Shown here in pieces: positions 53,101-61,929 of a stretch of DNA of 64,000 nucleotides; the first letter of the stretch is position 1; each line of letters starts with the position of its first letter. The position numbers were made by a program, and so were the translations under genes. The stretch comes from Colwellia psychrerythraea. Lineage in GTDB: Bacteria; Pseudomonadota; Gammaproteobacteria; Enterobacterales; Alteromonadaceae. The notes below the pieces were generated by a model. That model was given only the letters and a program-made list of their open reading frames with translations. It was not told where the DNA came from and made no database searches. The stretch lies in NCBI RefSeq assembly GCF_000764185.1, contig NZ_JQEC01000006.1, forward strand, positions 1 to 64,000, in the 5' to 3' direction.

Positions 53101-53229
53101 GGTTTATGGCAACCATTGGGCGTTGTTTTAATTTCAGGCTTATGTGTTTCAGCTCTTTCAAGTTTCCTTTTGGTACCCATTTTAACCGAGTTGTTTACCC
53201 CTAAAACAAACGTTGAAAATTCAAATTAA
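50155..53229 (+). CDS. RND efflux inner-membrane pump
   Basis: 1024 residues, twelve-segment RND layout with two large periplasmic loops. Landmarks are DNAQFTLTIMLLMVLVGVVS, YPGASPSDIETLVVDPLE, GLIIALGLLVDNAIVVTE with the proton-relay acidic residue, and GLISLFGIVVNNAIILID. It is most like the HAE1/MexW-type multidrug group by arrangement but I do not assign a substrate. Strong ribosome site (GAGGGAAATAA). Cotranscribed with the adaptor. Confidence 0.93.
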   Translation: MKLPRLAIDNAQFTLTIMLLMVLVGVVSYLNMPRSEDPQFDLPVTLIEVVYPGASPSDIETLVVDPLEQEITDIENIKKIEAKIHNGAVRITIDFLYGTDAEAAFNKVKQAVSTVRPNLPAGIAQLLVLKATPSSVAIMQLALWSEPTDYKTMELHAKLLEKRLETIASVRKASIWGYPRQIVAVDINLVLIKHYGLALTDITQILQGRAKNITPGFVDANTRRFNVKASGNFTQLVDIENTIISNSSMISAYGLLKIKDVASVSFSDAEPSYLAYFDDIPAIFITVEQREKTNIFVLTEQINQELEHFKQNLPSNLKIDKLFQQADSVNIRVNGFFDNLTQGLIIVGLMALLFLGIREALVVIIAIPISFMMAIGWLDFSGYGLQQMSIVGLIIALGLLVDNAIVVTESIHREKKLGKDIKTAAANGTSKVAWAIASGTITTMLAFLPMLMIQSNTGDFIRSMPVTVVLVLFASLLVALTLTPLLASKLLVAIEQDTKPKVFKVNTLQHYLNIFAEKSYANTLTVLMRNKVIVIIISLLLLVAMFSLFAQVGVSLFPKAEKPMILINVSTPANSSLAHTDKVLQQVRQHVKKYTLVDKVALNIGNANPRIYYNEVPKRGMIRFGQALLVLKAYQADDVTKLVKNLRDDFNQWQQAEITIKEFTQGPVTDQVIAIRLLSESLIDLEKVANHLAAQMRQISGVVNIDNPIGMANAELALSINYQQAALSGVSIERLDNTISTILSGTTIGQFNDINGEDYPILVRRNNPNIDSLSAIEVSNNQGVAIPLEQLATMELKKGGSDFFHYQKLRMAKVSADVETGYSVGEITHELVNYLERYDLPKGMYFTLGGEEESRQKTFAGLTQVMLITAMGIFAVLVLQFKSILQPMIIFSSIPFAMAGSVIGLYLTGLSFSMMAFVGLISLFGIVVNNAIILIDSTNVNLKLGLDRRSAILKSSAERFTPILLTTLTTIGGLIPLTLFGGGLWQPLGVVLISGLCVSALSSFLLVPILTELFTPKTNVENSN

Positions 53230-53389
53230 CCCTTTATTTATTGTATTTTAAGCCAATTAGGCAAAGACAAAATATTGAATTAATATATAATGGCGCGAGT
53301 GTGTATCAATATGTAATTAGGTGGCTTGTGCTATTTCTCAGCAATAAGCTGCGCAGCACAATAAATATCAATTCTCAGGAAATATATAA

Positions 53390-55420
53390 ATGGAAGTAAT
53401 TGGCTCATCAGGTTATTTTTTATCAGCCTGTGCCTATGTGATTTTTATTTTATTACTTTTAGCGGCACGAAATAAAACTCTAGCCGGTAGTTTGGTACTG
53501 TTAGCTGCATTATTAGTATTTTCCTCCTCTATGAGCGCGGCATTGCAACCTAAGCAAGGTTTTTCATTGCTAGTAGTCATGGCTTTAGAAACCTTTAAGT
53601 TAGCTGCTTGGTCGCTACTTATCATTTGTACACAAGCAAATATCACCTCAGTAAAATCTCTGATAACTCATCCGAAAGTAAAACAATACCTACAAGTTTG
53701 GAGTGGTTTATCTATCTTGTGTTGGGGGGCTGCATTATTTATTCCTGAGAGTGTGAAGTTCTTATTCTCATTATTTTTATTGCTTAACTTATGGCTTTTG
53801 GTATTACTCGAACAGTTATATAGAAATGCTGATGTTAAAGTCAAATGGGCTATTTGGTCATTAATTATCGCTTTAGGCATGGCAGCAGTATTTGACTTTG
53901 TACTTTTTGCTCAGGCGGCTATGGTCAATCAGCTAGATTTTTCTTACTGGTATGCGCGGGGGTTTATTGCAGCATTAGGTATGCCATTAATATTGGTAAG
54001 TACTAGGCGCATTAAAGACTGGTCTGTAGATGTTTTTGTTTCTCGTGAAGTGGTTTTTTATAGCTCAATGTTACTGATCTCAGGTGCTTATTTATTATTG
54101 CTGGCTATTGCTGGTTATGTAATTAATTATTTTGGTGGCGCTTGGGGTGACGTAATTAGTATCGCTTTTATAATTTTGGGTGGTAGTGTTTTAGCTGCTT
54201 TATTAATTACCGAGAAATTGCGTAGGGAAGTTAAGGTATTTATCACTAAGCACTTCTTTGCTAACAAATATGATTATCGAGTAGAGTGGCTTAAATCAAT
54301 TGAGCAACTTGAAATTGGTGAAAATGATGACTGTTATCATACTGCAACCCATATAATTTGTTCATCTCTAAATATTCATCAAGGGGCATTAGTAAAAAAA
54401 ATATCCCATGGTCAGTATCAGCCTTTATATCAGGAAAACTTTAACCTTGAGCAAAAGGACTTAAATTTTTTAATCGATGTTGATGATTTTTGTCAGCAAC
54501 ACGGTTGGATTATTGATGTTAGAGAGCTAGCCATAGTTGAGCAAAGTTACCCTGATTTATTATTAGATGTCCATTTATGCAGACAAAAAAATATTGATAT
54601 AATTATTCCCATCTTTATGAATAAAGCAGTTTATGGCTTTTTCATATTAGCCATGCCTGAAGAGCAGGGGCTATTAAACTGGGAAGATAGGGACTTACTT
54701 TTCTCTATTTCCAGGCAGCTAAGTAATTACCTGTCGCTGAATGAAGCAAATGAAAGTTTAGCTGAATCTAAACAGTTTGATGCTTTTAATCGGATGTCTG
54801 CTTTTTTAGTCCATGATCTAAAAAATATTCAAGCTCAATTGGCATTAATCAGTAGTAATGCTAAACGTCATAGAGATAATCCCGATTTTATTGATGATGT
54901 TTTCGAAACAATAGCAGCGGCCAATGGCCGGTTAGATAAAGTATTAATACAATTACGTAACAAGCAGGTTGCAGAGAATAGTAAAAAGAATATTGATGTG
55001 CCAGCCTTAATCAAGGCAGTGGTTAAACAACGTAATGTGCAAATGCCACATATAAGTGTGCAATTACCGCTTGAAGGCAGAATATCTATCGATGAAGAAA
55101 CGTTTTCTTCAATATTAAATCATTTATTACAAAATGGCCAAGAAGCGACAAATGAAAGTGGCTGGGTTAAGATAATCGTAGATATGACCGCTGATAATTT
55201 AAATATATCAATAATTGATGATGGTTGTGGTATGTCGACAGATTTTATCGCTAATCGCCTATTTAAGCCTTTTGATACCACCAAAGGTAATGCTGGTATG
55301 GGAATTGGCGTTTATGAAGCTAAACAGTTTATTGAAAGTGTGAACGGCACAATGCAGGTAACGAGCCGTGAAAATGAAGGTAGTCATTTTAAAATCGTTA
55401 TACCGTGTAAAGCACTTTAA
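53390..55420 (+). CDS. prsK: XrtA/PEP-CTERM system histidine kinase PrsK
   Basis: 676 residues with an N-terminal block of about seven to eight membrane helices (1-280), a GAF-like domain (about 300-460), a phosphorylation helix with His475 in VHDLKNIQAQL, and a C-terminal HATPase (HLLQNGQEATNES, DDGCGMSTDF, KGNAGMGIGVYEAK). This fits the PrsK family (TIGR02916), sensor of the exosortase-associated two-component system. The stimulus is unknown. It is 27 bases upstream of prsR. Confidence 0.88.
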   Translation: MEVIGSSGYFLSACAYVIFILLLLAARNKTLAGSLVLLAALLVFSSSMSAALQPKQGFSLLVVMALETFKLAAWSLLIICTQANITSVKSLITHPKVKQYLQVWSGLSILCWGAALFIPESVKFLFSLFLLLNLWLLVLLEQLYRNADVKVKWAIWSLIIALGMAAVFDFVLFAQAAMVNQLDFSYWYARGFIAALGMPLILVSTRRIKDWSVDVFVSREVVFYSSMLLISGAYLLLLAIAGYVINYFGGAWGDVISIAFIILGGSVLAALLITEKLRREVKVFITKHFFANKYDYRVEWLKSIEQLEIGENDDCYHTATHIICSSLNIHQGALVKKISHGQYQPLYQENFNLEQKDLNFLIDVDDFCQQHGWIIDVRELAIVEQSYPDLLLDVHLCRQKNIDIIIPIFMNKAVYGFFILAMPEEQGLLNWEDRDLLFSISRQLSNYLSLNEANESLAESKQFDAFNRMSAFLVHDLKNIQAQLALISSNAKRHRDNPDFIDDVFETIAAANGRLDKVLIQLRNKQVAENSKKNIDVPALIKAVVKQRNVQMPHISVQLPLEGRISIDEETFSSILNHLLQNGQEATNESGWVKIIVDMTADNLNISIIDDGCGMSTDFIANRLFKPFDTTKGNAGMGIGVYEAKQFIESVNGTMQVTSRENEGSHFKIVIPCKAL

Positions 55421-55447
55421 AAAGCAGATGAAGGAAATAGCATTACT

Positions 55448-56797
55448 ATGGAAAAGTTACTCATTGTTGATGATGATCTCGGCGTACAAAAACAATTAAA
55501 ATGGAGCTTAGCTGATTATGACGTTGTGCTCGCAGGTACCCGAGAAAGTGCTATTGCTGCAGTAAGGCGTCATGAGCCTAAAGTGGTTACTTTAGATTTA
55601 GGTTTACCACCAGATGCAGCCAATGCTAGCGAAGGCTTAGCTGCATTAAAGCAAATATTAGAAATAGCCCCGCATACCAAAGTTATTGTAATTACAGGTA
55701 ATGACGATCGTACTAATGCGCTAAAAGCTATTGAAATGGGGGCTTATGACTTCTACCAAAAACCAGTAGATGGTGATGTTATCAATGTCATAGTTTCTCG
55801 TGCTTTTAGTTTAGCAACTATAGAAATAGATAACCGCAGTATGATGTCTATAGTGGGTTGCGATACCGGTATAATTGGTAGCAGTGAAAGTATTGATAGA
55901 TTACGTCTTATGGTACAACGTATTGCACCAACTGAGATCACTGCGTTATTACTGGGCGAAAGTGGCACAGGCAAAGAGGTAACTGCAAAAGCAATTCACA
56001 AAGTGAGTGATCGTAGCAATAAGCCGTTTATTGCCATTAATTGTGCTTCTATCCCTGAAAATTTGTTAGAGAGTGAGTTATTTGGCTTTGAAAAAGGCGC
56101 TTTTACTGGTGCTCATAAGACCACGCTAGGAAAGATAGAGTGCGCCCAAGGAGGTACACTTTTTTTGGATGAAATAGGTGATATGCCTTATCCTTTACAA
56201 GCTAAATTATTACGTTTTTTACAAGAAAAAATTATAGAGCGTTTAGGCGGGCGAAAAGAGATTCCTGTGGATGTCCGTGTCATTTGCGCCACTAATCAAA
56301 ATCTTGAAGAAATGGTTGCTAGTAAAGTCTTTAGGGAAGATTTATTTTATCGGATTACAGAAATCACGCTGAATATACCACCCCTACGAGATCGTGAAGA
56401 AGACGTACTTATTTTAGCTAACTTCTTTTTACAACAATATTCAGCAGAATATAAGCGTAATGCTAAGTCGTTTGCAGATGATGCACTGTATGGATTAAGA
56501 CATCATAGGTGGCCGGGTAATATTCGAGAGCTACAAAATAAAGTCAAATCATCGGTAATTATGAGCACTAGCAGTCAAGTAACAGCTTTTGATCTTGGAT
56601 TTTTTGATAAACAAAATGCGGAATATGAACTGTCTCTGAATTTGCGCGCTGTTCGAGAACAAGCTGAAACTATTGCTATTCAAAAAGCTTATGCATTAAC
56701 CGAAGGGAATATGTCTAAGACGTCGGAATTACTGGGTATTACCAGACCAACGCTTTATTCATTAATTGAAAAATATAAAATTGCTATAAACATTTAA
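55448..56797 (+). CDS. prsR: XrtA/PEP-CTERM system response regulator PrsR
   Basis: NtrC-type regulator of 449 residues: receiver domain with Asp50 (VVTLDLGLP), AAA+ domain with Walker A GESGTGKE (170-177) and intact GAFTGA loop (217-222), so it should act with sigma-54, and a Fis-type helix-turn-helix (TSELLGITRPTLYSLIEKYK). Fits TIGR02915. It pairs with prsK and likely controls exopolysaccharide and PEP-CTERM genes. Its end converges on the ATPase gene. Confidence 0.92.
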   Translation: MEKLLIVDDDLGVQKQLKWSLADYDVVLAGTRESAIAAVRRHEPKVVTLDLGLPPDAANASEGLAALKQILEIAPHTKVIVITGNDDRTNALKAIEMGAYDFYQKPVDGDVINVIVSRAFSLATIEIDNRSMMSIVGCDTGIIGSSESIDRLRLMVQRIAPTEITALLLGESGTGKEVTAKAIHKVSDRSNKPFIAINCASIPENLLESELFGFEKGAFTGAHKTTLGKIECAQGGTLFLDEIGDMPYPLQAKLLRFLQEKIIERLGGRKEIPVDVRVICATNQNLEEMVASKVFREDLFYRITEITLNIPPLRDREEDVLILANFFLQQYSAEYKRNAKSFADDALYGLRHHRWPGNIRELQNKVKSSVIMSTSSQVTAFDLGFFDKQNAEYELSLNLRAVREQAETIAIQKAYALTEGNMSKTSELLGITRPTLYSLIEKYKIAINI

Positions 56798-56809
56798 ATA
56801 AAGTGCTTA

Positions 56810-56838
56810 GCAGCTGAGAGTTATTCACTATCAGCTGC
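56810..56838. terminator. Bidirectional terminator between prsR and the ATPase gene
   Basis: An 8-bp stem GCAGCTGA with TCAGCTGC (56810-56817, 56831-56838), partly extended by AAAGT/ACTTT. The 3' arm includes the last codons of the ATPase gene (stop at 56821). No strong T-run. Confidence 0.5.
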
Positions 56839-57855
56839 TTTACTTTGCAATTCAGCGAACTCACGACTTTTTTTCTTTAAAAGTTTATCAATATAACGCG
56901 TCATTTTCACTTTCTGCTGGATAGAACCCTCTAATATCTCTTCCACTTCACGTAATACATTTTTTATATTTTCAACATTTTCAGTTGAATTAATTACCGA
57001 AGGTTGAGCTTTATTATCGAGACTTGCACCATTAAGGGAGCCGGTTAACTCAACTGACATTTCCTTGGCAACTTCATTGATGACCGAACAGCTAATCTGT
57101 GTGAGCTCTTCAAGGAAGCCAAATAATAATAACCTATCGACAAAAATATTTATCTTTCGTGGTACACCTAACGTTTTTTCAAAAATTAGCTGGAAAGCTT
57201 CATCAGGAAATAAAGCCTCTCTATTACAGTTTGCTTGTGCCAAGCGGTGATTAATATAATCCTTCACTTCCTCAACATTAAGAGGTTTTAGGTGGGCAGA
57301 GGCTATAATTCGTTGTCGAAATTGTTCCATTTCGGGTGCTGAAATTATGGCTTTTAACTCTTCTTGACCTAATAAGAAACTTTGGATGAGGGGTTTGTTA
57401 TCAAGCTGGAAATTAGATAACATTCGTAATTCTTCAACTGTTTCTGAAGGTAGGTTTTGTGCTTCATCAACAAGTAATAAAGCACGTTTACCTTGTTTAT
57501 TTAAACCAATTAAAAACTGTTCAATGCTTTGTAATAAATCAGCCTTACTATTGCCCTTTACTGTGATATTAAACTCAGCGGCGACGAGTTCAAGTAACTC
57601 AACGGGGGATAATTTAGTGGTAACAAGCTGCGCAGCAACAATATTTTCATCAGCAATACTTGCTAATAAATTTCTAGCAATGGTTGTTTTACCAGTACCT
57701 ATTGGGCCGGTAATAACAATAAAACCTTCACCTTGGTCTAAGCCGTATTGTAAGTAAGATAAGGCTCGTTGATGATGGCTAGTAGCAAAGAAAAATCGTG
57801 GGTCAGGGCTTAACTGGAAAGGTCGCTCACTAAAGCCATAGTAACTCTCATACAT
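56821..57855 (-). CDS. XrtA/PEP-CTERM-associated ATPase (ExeA-like)
   Basis: 344 residues of the ExeA/GspA-like AAA ATPase group (TIGR03015). It begins MYESYYGFSERPFQLSPDPR, with Walker A GPIGTGKTT (50-58), Walker B ALLLVDEAQNL (about 129-139) and sensor region RQRIIASAHLKPL. The C-terminal 60 residues are a charged coiled coil (EEILEGSIQQKVKMTRYIDK). It starts one base after the outer-membrane protein stop. Probably a motor or assembly factor of exopolysaccharide export. Confidence 0.9.
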   Translation of the reverse strand: MYESYYGFSERPFQLSPDPRFFFATSHHQRALSYLQYGLDQGEGFIVITGPIGTGKTTIARNLLASIADENIVAAQLVTTKLSPVELLELVAAEFNITVKGNSKADLLQSIEQFLIGLNKQGKRALLLVDEAQNLPSETVEELRMLSNFQLDNKPLIQSFLLGQEELKAIISAPEMEQFRQRIIASAHLKPLNVEEVKDYINHRLAQANCNREALFPDEAFQLIFEKTLGVPRKINIFVDRLLLFGFLEELTQISCSVINEVAKEMSVELTGSLNGASLDNKAQPSVINSTENVENIKNVLREVEEILEGSIQQKVKMTRYIDKLLKKKSREFAELQSKAADSE

Positions 57856-57856
57856 A

Positions 57857-59458
57857 TTAGAAATCTTTTGTTAAATTAATGGAAGCACGAGCTTCGGTGT
57901 AAGTGTAGCGCTCAAAATTTGATTGCCTATCAAGGTATTGTAGCGTAAAAAAAGCATTGAGTGAGGACGCTAAGCTTTTATTAAGCGTAGTAGAGAACGT
58001 TTTATAAATATCTTCTTGTCGTGGACCTTCAGGTCTATCTTTGTCAAAAACATTCTTGCTGTAATCAACATAGACAGTCACATCACTTCTGGCACTAATA
58101 CGACGAGTGATGCTGAAGCGGGCATCAAGGTAATCGTCAATAATACCAGTACTTAAACTTTCTCGTTCGCGGTTAGATACATCTAGGGAAAATGTAGTAC
58201 GTGGCAAGGCTAATTGGGACTGCCATGCTAAGCGTTTATTCAAAGTAAACTCATTGTTTTCTTCTAAGACCAGTGAGGTTAACTGTATGCTTTGAAAGCC
58301 ATTATTATCATCTGGCACTTGGCCAAAAGGTAAACATTCATTTAAACCTGTGGCGCTTTCAGGGCACCATATTTCACCAGCGGGTACTTCCTGGTAACTA
58401 TTACGATCAAACACTTCAATAGTTTCATGGTAAGAAATACTATTCGTTAGTCTTTTAGTTTTATGCGAAAAGTCTAATTCATATGAGTCACCAAAAAAGC
58501 GCTTAGAATGCCCTGCTTTAAGCGATGTCCGTGCTGATGGCTGCCAATCAATATTGGCAGCAACATAGTCATCGCTCGTTTGTGTATCATCATTGACGTA
58601 GTTATATGATAAATCGATAAGGAAGTGTTTTGCGACCTGGTAACGAATACCTGGACCCCAAGATGGGATAGCGTCAGGGTTACTTCCTGCTAACGTACCT
58701 GTTACTTTTTCATTATAAAGTCGGACAAAAGGGTTTATTTTGTACTGGGTGATGGCACCAAGTTTAGTTTCTAAATGGTAATTTTCACTAGTAAAACCAT
58801 CGTTTTTTCTATTTGAAAAAGAACCATCAACTTGCCAAAAAACATAACGAGCTGCATTACCATTCTTACTGTTTATAAGCGCAGTGTAGCCGTTGCTTTC
58901 ACCTATATCATCTTCACTCTGGACTATGTTGTAGATAAAAGAAGAAGAAAGTGCGTAGTCGCTATTAGCACTGGAATATTGTAAACCTGCGGAGTGATGT
59001 TGTTGTTGAATTGTATCGGCAGTAATTAAGTCAGCTAAACTATTACCCGTATCACTTTTACTAACATTAGCTATTGAGGAGTTAGCTATAACTTGTAATT
59101 TGTCTTGCCAAATTGAGTATGAGATGTTTGCTAGTAGTGTTTGGTAGTCATCATTAAGCTTACTATTATGGCTGTAACCGGCCAAGGTTTCTGTGCCTGA
59201 AAATGATAACTGGAGTTTTCTCGAGCTATAATTAATATCCGCGCCAATGATAAATTGATTTACCAGGCTGGATTGTTTATCTATTTGATTTAGTTCAATA
59301 TTATTCGTATAAGTTTCGGTTAGCCCTAAACTGGGATTAAAGCGCCACTCACCCGCGAATGAGCCGCTTGATAATAATAAGCCAGCTATTGCGAAATAAA
59401 GTACAGTCGGCAGAGGTTTACTGGTTTTTTCTGCCATAGCCATATCCATAATAGCCAT
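57857..59458 (-). CDS. XrtA/PEP-CTERM-associated outer-membrane protein
   Basis: 533 residues of the TIGR03016 type: N-terminal signal (PTVLYFAIAGLLLSSGSFA/GEW), then FNPSLGLTETYTNNIEL, repeated beta-strand pairs and the end ASINLTKDF with a terminal Phe, so a large outer-membrane barrel. ATG 59458 has AAAGGA six bases upstream. The gene overlaps the kinase gene by 41 bases in another frame; the shared sequence is an imperfect TATGGCTAT repeat giving MAIMDMAMAEK here. The barrel probably takes part in polymer secretion. Confidence 0.85.
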   Translation of the reverse strand: MAIMDMAMAEKTSKPLPTVLYFAIAGLLLSSGSFAGEWRFNPSLGLTETYTNNIELNQIDKQSSLVNQFIIGADINYSSRKLQLSFSGTETLAGYSHNSKLNDDYQTLLANISYSIWQDKLQVIANSSIANVSKSDTGNSLADLITADTIQQQHHSAGLQYSSANSDYALSSSFIYNIVQSEDDIGESNGYTALINSKNGNAARYVFWQVDGSFSNRKNDGFTSENYHLETKLGAITQYKINPFVRLYNEKVTGTLAGSNPDAIPSWGPGIRYQVAKHFLIDLSYNYVNDDTQTSDDYVAANIDWQPSARTSLKAGHSKRFFGDSYELDFSHKTKRLTNSISYHETIEVFDRNSYQEVPAGEIWCPESATGLNECLPFGQVPDDNNGFQSIQLTSLVLEENNEFTLNKRLAWQSQLALPRTTFSLDVSNRERESLSTGIIDDYLDARFSITRRISARSDVTVYVDYSKNVFDKDRPEGPRQEDIYKTFSTTLNKSLASSLNAFFTLQYLDRQSNFERYTYTEARASINLTKDF

Positions 59459-60290
59459 AGATATCCTTTTTAGATCTAATGGTTTTATTCATAACTAAGC
59501 CTAAAGCAATATCGCTATTTAATTGACTTACTGCGGTTTTAACATCATCTGTTTTAGTTTTTGACTCTTCTACCACGATGAGTGCTTGACCTACAAGGTC
59601 AGATAACAAGGGGGTTTCGGTAACACCGAGAATTGGCGGGCAGTCAAAAATAACGATTCTATCAGGGTAACGCTCAGCGAGTTCTTTCGCTAATTTTTCC
59701 ATACGTTCACTGGCCAATAGTTCATTGGTCAAATGATGCGGCTTCCCGGCAGGAATAAGCTTTAAGTTATCAATGTTAGTACTATAAATAATATCGGAAA
59801 GTGACGGTACTTCAGCTAATAAATATTCAAGTAAGCCCTTTTTGCTTTCGAACTCTAGCTCTCTATGCAAACTAGGTCTCAATACATCAGCATCAATTAG
59901 TAGTACTGTTTTATCTTGCTCTAAGGCGATACTTAAAGCTAAGTTAATGGCTACATAGGTCTTTCCCTCATTGGGATGCGAGCTGCTGACCATAATTAAG
60001 TTACTATTATGTAGCGTTTTTGCTGCTAAGCCAAAGGCATTATTGAGTAATTTTCTTTTGATATGGCGGAACTCTTCTTGGATGTGATGAGCACTATCTG
60101 GGCTATAAATAAAACCGCGCTCATTTAATCTATCGCCATTTAAAATTATTTTATCTTTGTTGCTCGGCTCTGAATAGTTATTTGTATTTTGAAGGTTATC
60201 TTCAGCTATAACAACTTGCTCAGAGCTGTTGATTATTTTTTCTTGCTGAGCTAGCTTTTGCTTAGCCAAGGCTTTTTCAATGGTACTCAT
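59418..60290 (-). CDS. XrtA-associated BY-kinase (tyrosine autokinase)
   Basis: 290 residues. Walker A-like VSSSHPNEGKT (101-111), A' motif LLIDAD (130-135) and B motif IVIFDCPP. The C terminus is a tyrosine-rich tail, DIYGYYGYGYGRKNQ, the autophosphorylation cluster of bacterial tyrosine kinases that control chain length. It fits TIGR03018. It is the soluble (CpsD-type) form, without the Wzz membrane part, which is the next gene. The tail codons overlap the start of the outer-membrane protein gene. Confidence 0.9.
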   Translation of the reverse strand: MSTIEKALAKQKLAQQEKIINSSEQVVIAEDNLQNTNNYSEPSNKDKIILNGDRLNERGFIYSPDSAHHIQEEFRHIKRKLLNNAFGLAAKTLHNSNLIMVSSSHPNEGKTYVAINLALSIALEQDKTVLLIDADVLRPSLHRELEFESKKGLLEYLLAEVPSLSDIIYSTNIDNLKLIPAGKPHHLTNELLASERMEKLAKELAERYPDRIVIFDCPPILGVTETPLLSDLVGQALIVVEESKTKTDDVKTAVSQLNSDIALGLVMNKTIRSKKDIYGYYGYGYGRKNQ

Positions 60291-60292
60291 GG

Positions 60293-61879
60293 CTAAAATA
60301 TCCTTTTTAATGGTGCTTGTATGATGTTAGGAAATATGAAATAAGAAATAAATAACACCAGTAAACACAGTAGCAAGAAGTTTGAGCCAACAAAAATAAA
60401 AGTTTTCTTTTTATGCCATTTTTGTAAACCTAGATTTTCATTAGCTGAGACAACACCAAAAATAGGTACTCCTGTGGCTTTCGATAATTGAACTGTAGAA
60501 GTGGCCACAGGGTTTAATAGACTCATCAATAAAGATAAACCAATGCCGACACCAAATCCTAATATGGTGATAACGGCAAATAAAATAAAACGTTTAGGTC
60601 CCGAGGGTTTAGTGGCTACAAGTGGAGGGTCTATAGTACGAAATTGAATTTTATCAGTTGTTTCATCCGCTTGTTGTGCAAGTTGTGCTGTCTCTTTACG
60701 CCCTAGTAGTTCTAGATATTTTTCTTTAGTGATATCATAACCACGATTTAAGGCGACTAATTGAGCCTCTATTTCTGGTAATGTATGTACTCTGTTTTCA
60801 AGTTCAATAATACGCTGGCGGTAATTGTCGGCTCTAACATTAAGGGAAGCAATCAAGTTCTCTAGTTGATTGACTTCAATTTGTACTTCTTGGATAACTG
60901 GGTTAGCACTCAACCGCTTTAAGCTGCCACTACTATCACTATTTTGTGCTAAATATTTTTCTATTTCGCTACTACGCAGCTTATTTAAATGTGCCAAGTT
61001 GCGGCTAACTTCAATAACATCAGGATGTCTATCGGTATAGCGTAACTTTAAGGTATCTAGTTGTACTTCCAATTCCGTGATACGGTCATCATAAGTCGTT
61101 TGAATTGAACTATCACTTTTAATCTTATTATCACCTTTAGCATCAGCAACTATTGATTGAGAAAGTTGTTTTTTTGCCGATTCTAGGCGAGTTTTATTTT
61201 CTAATATATCTAATTCAATGGCTTTGAGATTATCTCTATCATTATTGAGCCTAGTATAATAACCACCTGACTGTTCAGGTAAAATTCCACTGTATTTCTG
61301 TTTAAAGCTAGTTAACCTAGCTTCCGAGTTAGACAAACGATTTTCATAATCCTTAATTTGAGTATTTAAGAATTTTTGTGCGCTATCAGAGTCACTTCGA
61401 GTTTCCCCCAAGGTGTTTTCAATAAATACAGTTAACGCGGAGCGGACAATGTTTCTTGCCATTTCAGGGTCTTTATCTTCAATACTTAAAGTGTAGATAT
61501 TCTCTCTACCCCCTCCTGATATTTTAATGTTCTTTTTAAGGTCCTTTAATATCTCTTCGTGTTCTTCATTATTGTTGGCCTGCACGTCTAAATCAGTCAT
61601 GCGCGCTATACGCTCAAGGTTTGGTCGGCTTAATAGCGTTTTAATCATTAAACGAATTTGCGTATTGGGGTTAGTCTCTACCGTTAAGCCCTTTAATAGT
61701 GGCCTTAACAATGACTGTGTATCTACATATACTCTTGCTTCTGATTCATAAACATCAGGCATAGCCGAAACGGCATACCAACCGAGTGGACAAATAAGCC
61801 AAGTTGCTATGATGATATAACGACGCTTTAACCAAATCCCTTTTAGATAATCAATTATTTCTTCAAATAAGTCTTGCAT
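60293..61879 (-). CDS. XrtA system polysaccharide chain-length determinant (Wzz/GumC type)
   Basis: 528 residues, a polysaccharide co-polymerase: N-terminal transmembrane helix (RYIIIATWLICPLGWYAV), long coiled-coil periplasmic region (about 150-400, repeated LESAKKQL, LDTLKLRY, LENLIASLN) and a C-terminal membrane helix (ITILGFGVGIGLSLLMSL). A further hydrophobic segment follows near 495. Fits TIGR03007. It pairs with the separate kinase 2 bases downstream. Confidence 0.9.
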   Translation of the reverse strand: MQDLFEEIIDYLKGIWLKRRYIIIATWLICPLGWYAVSAMPDVYESEARVYVDTQSLLRPLLKGLTVETNPNTQIRLMIKTLLSRPNLERIARMTDLDVQANNNEEHEEILKDLKKNIKISGGGRENIYTLSIEDKDPEMARNIVRSALTVFIENTLGETRSDSDSAQKFLNTQIKDYENRLSNSEARLTSFKQKYSGILPEQSGGYYTRLNNDRDNLKAIELDILENKTRLESAKKQLSQSIVADAKGDNKIKSDSSIQTTYDDRITELEVQLDTLKLRYTDRHPDVIEVSRNLAHLNKLRSSEIEKYLAQNSDSSGSLKRLSANPVIQEVQIEVNQLENLIASLNVRADNYRQRIIELENRVHTLPEIEAQLVALNRGYDITKEKYLELLGRKETAQLAQQADETTDKIQFRTIDPPLVATKPSGPKRFILFAVITILGFGVGIGLSLLMSLLNPVATSTVQLSKATGVPIFGVVSANENLGLQKWHKKKTFIFVGSNFLLLCLLVLFISYFIFPNIIQAPLKRIF

Positions 61880-61929
61880 TACGAACCTTTAATTTTGTAC
61901 TAAATGATGATACTTAAGTGCTGAAAACC

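Noticed and set aside
52653-53180. 175-codon open frame on the minus strand inside the RND pump gene
   Set aside because: It lies entirely opposite a clear RND gene, has no ribosome site and its protein is lysine/isoleucine-rich without family features. It is a shadow frame.
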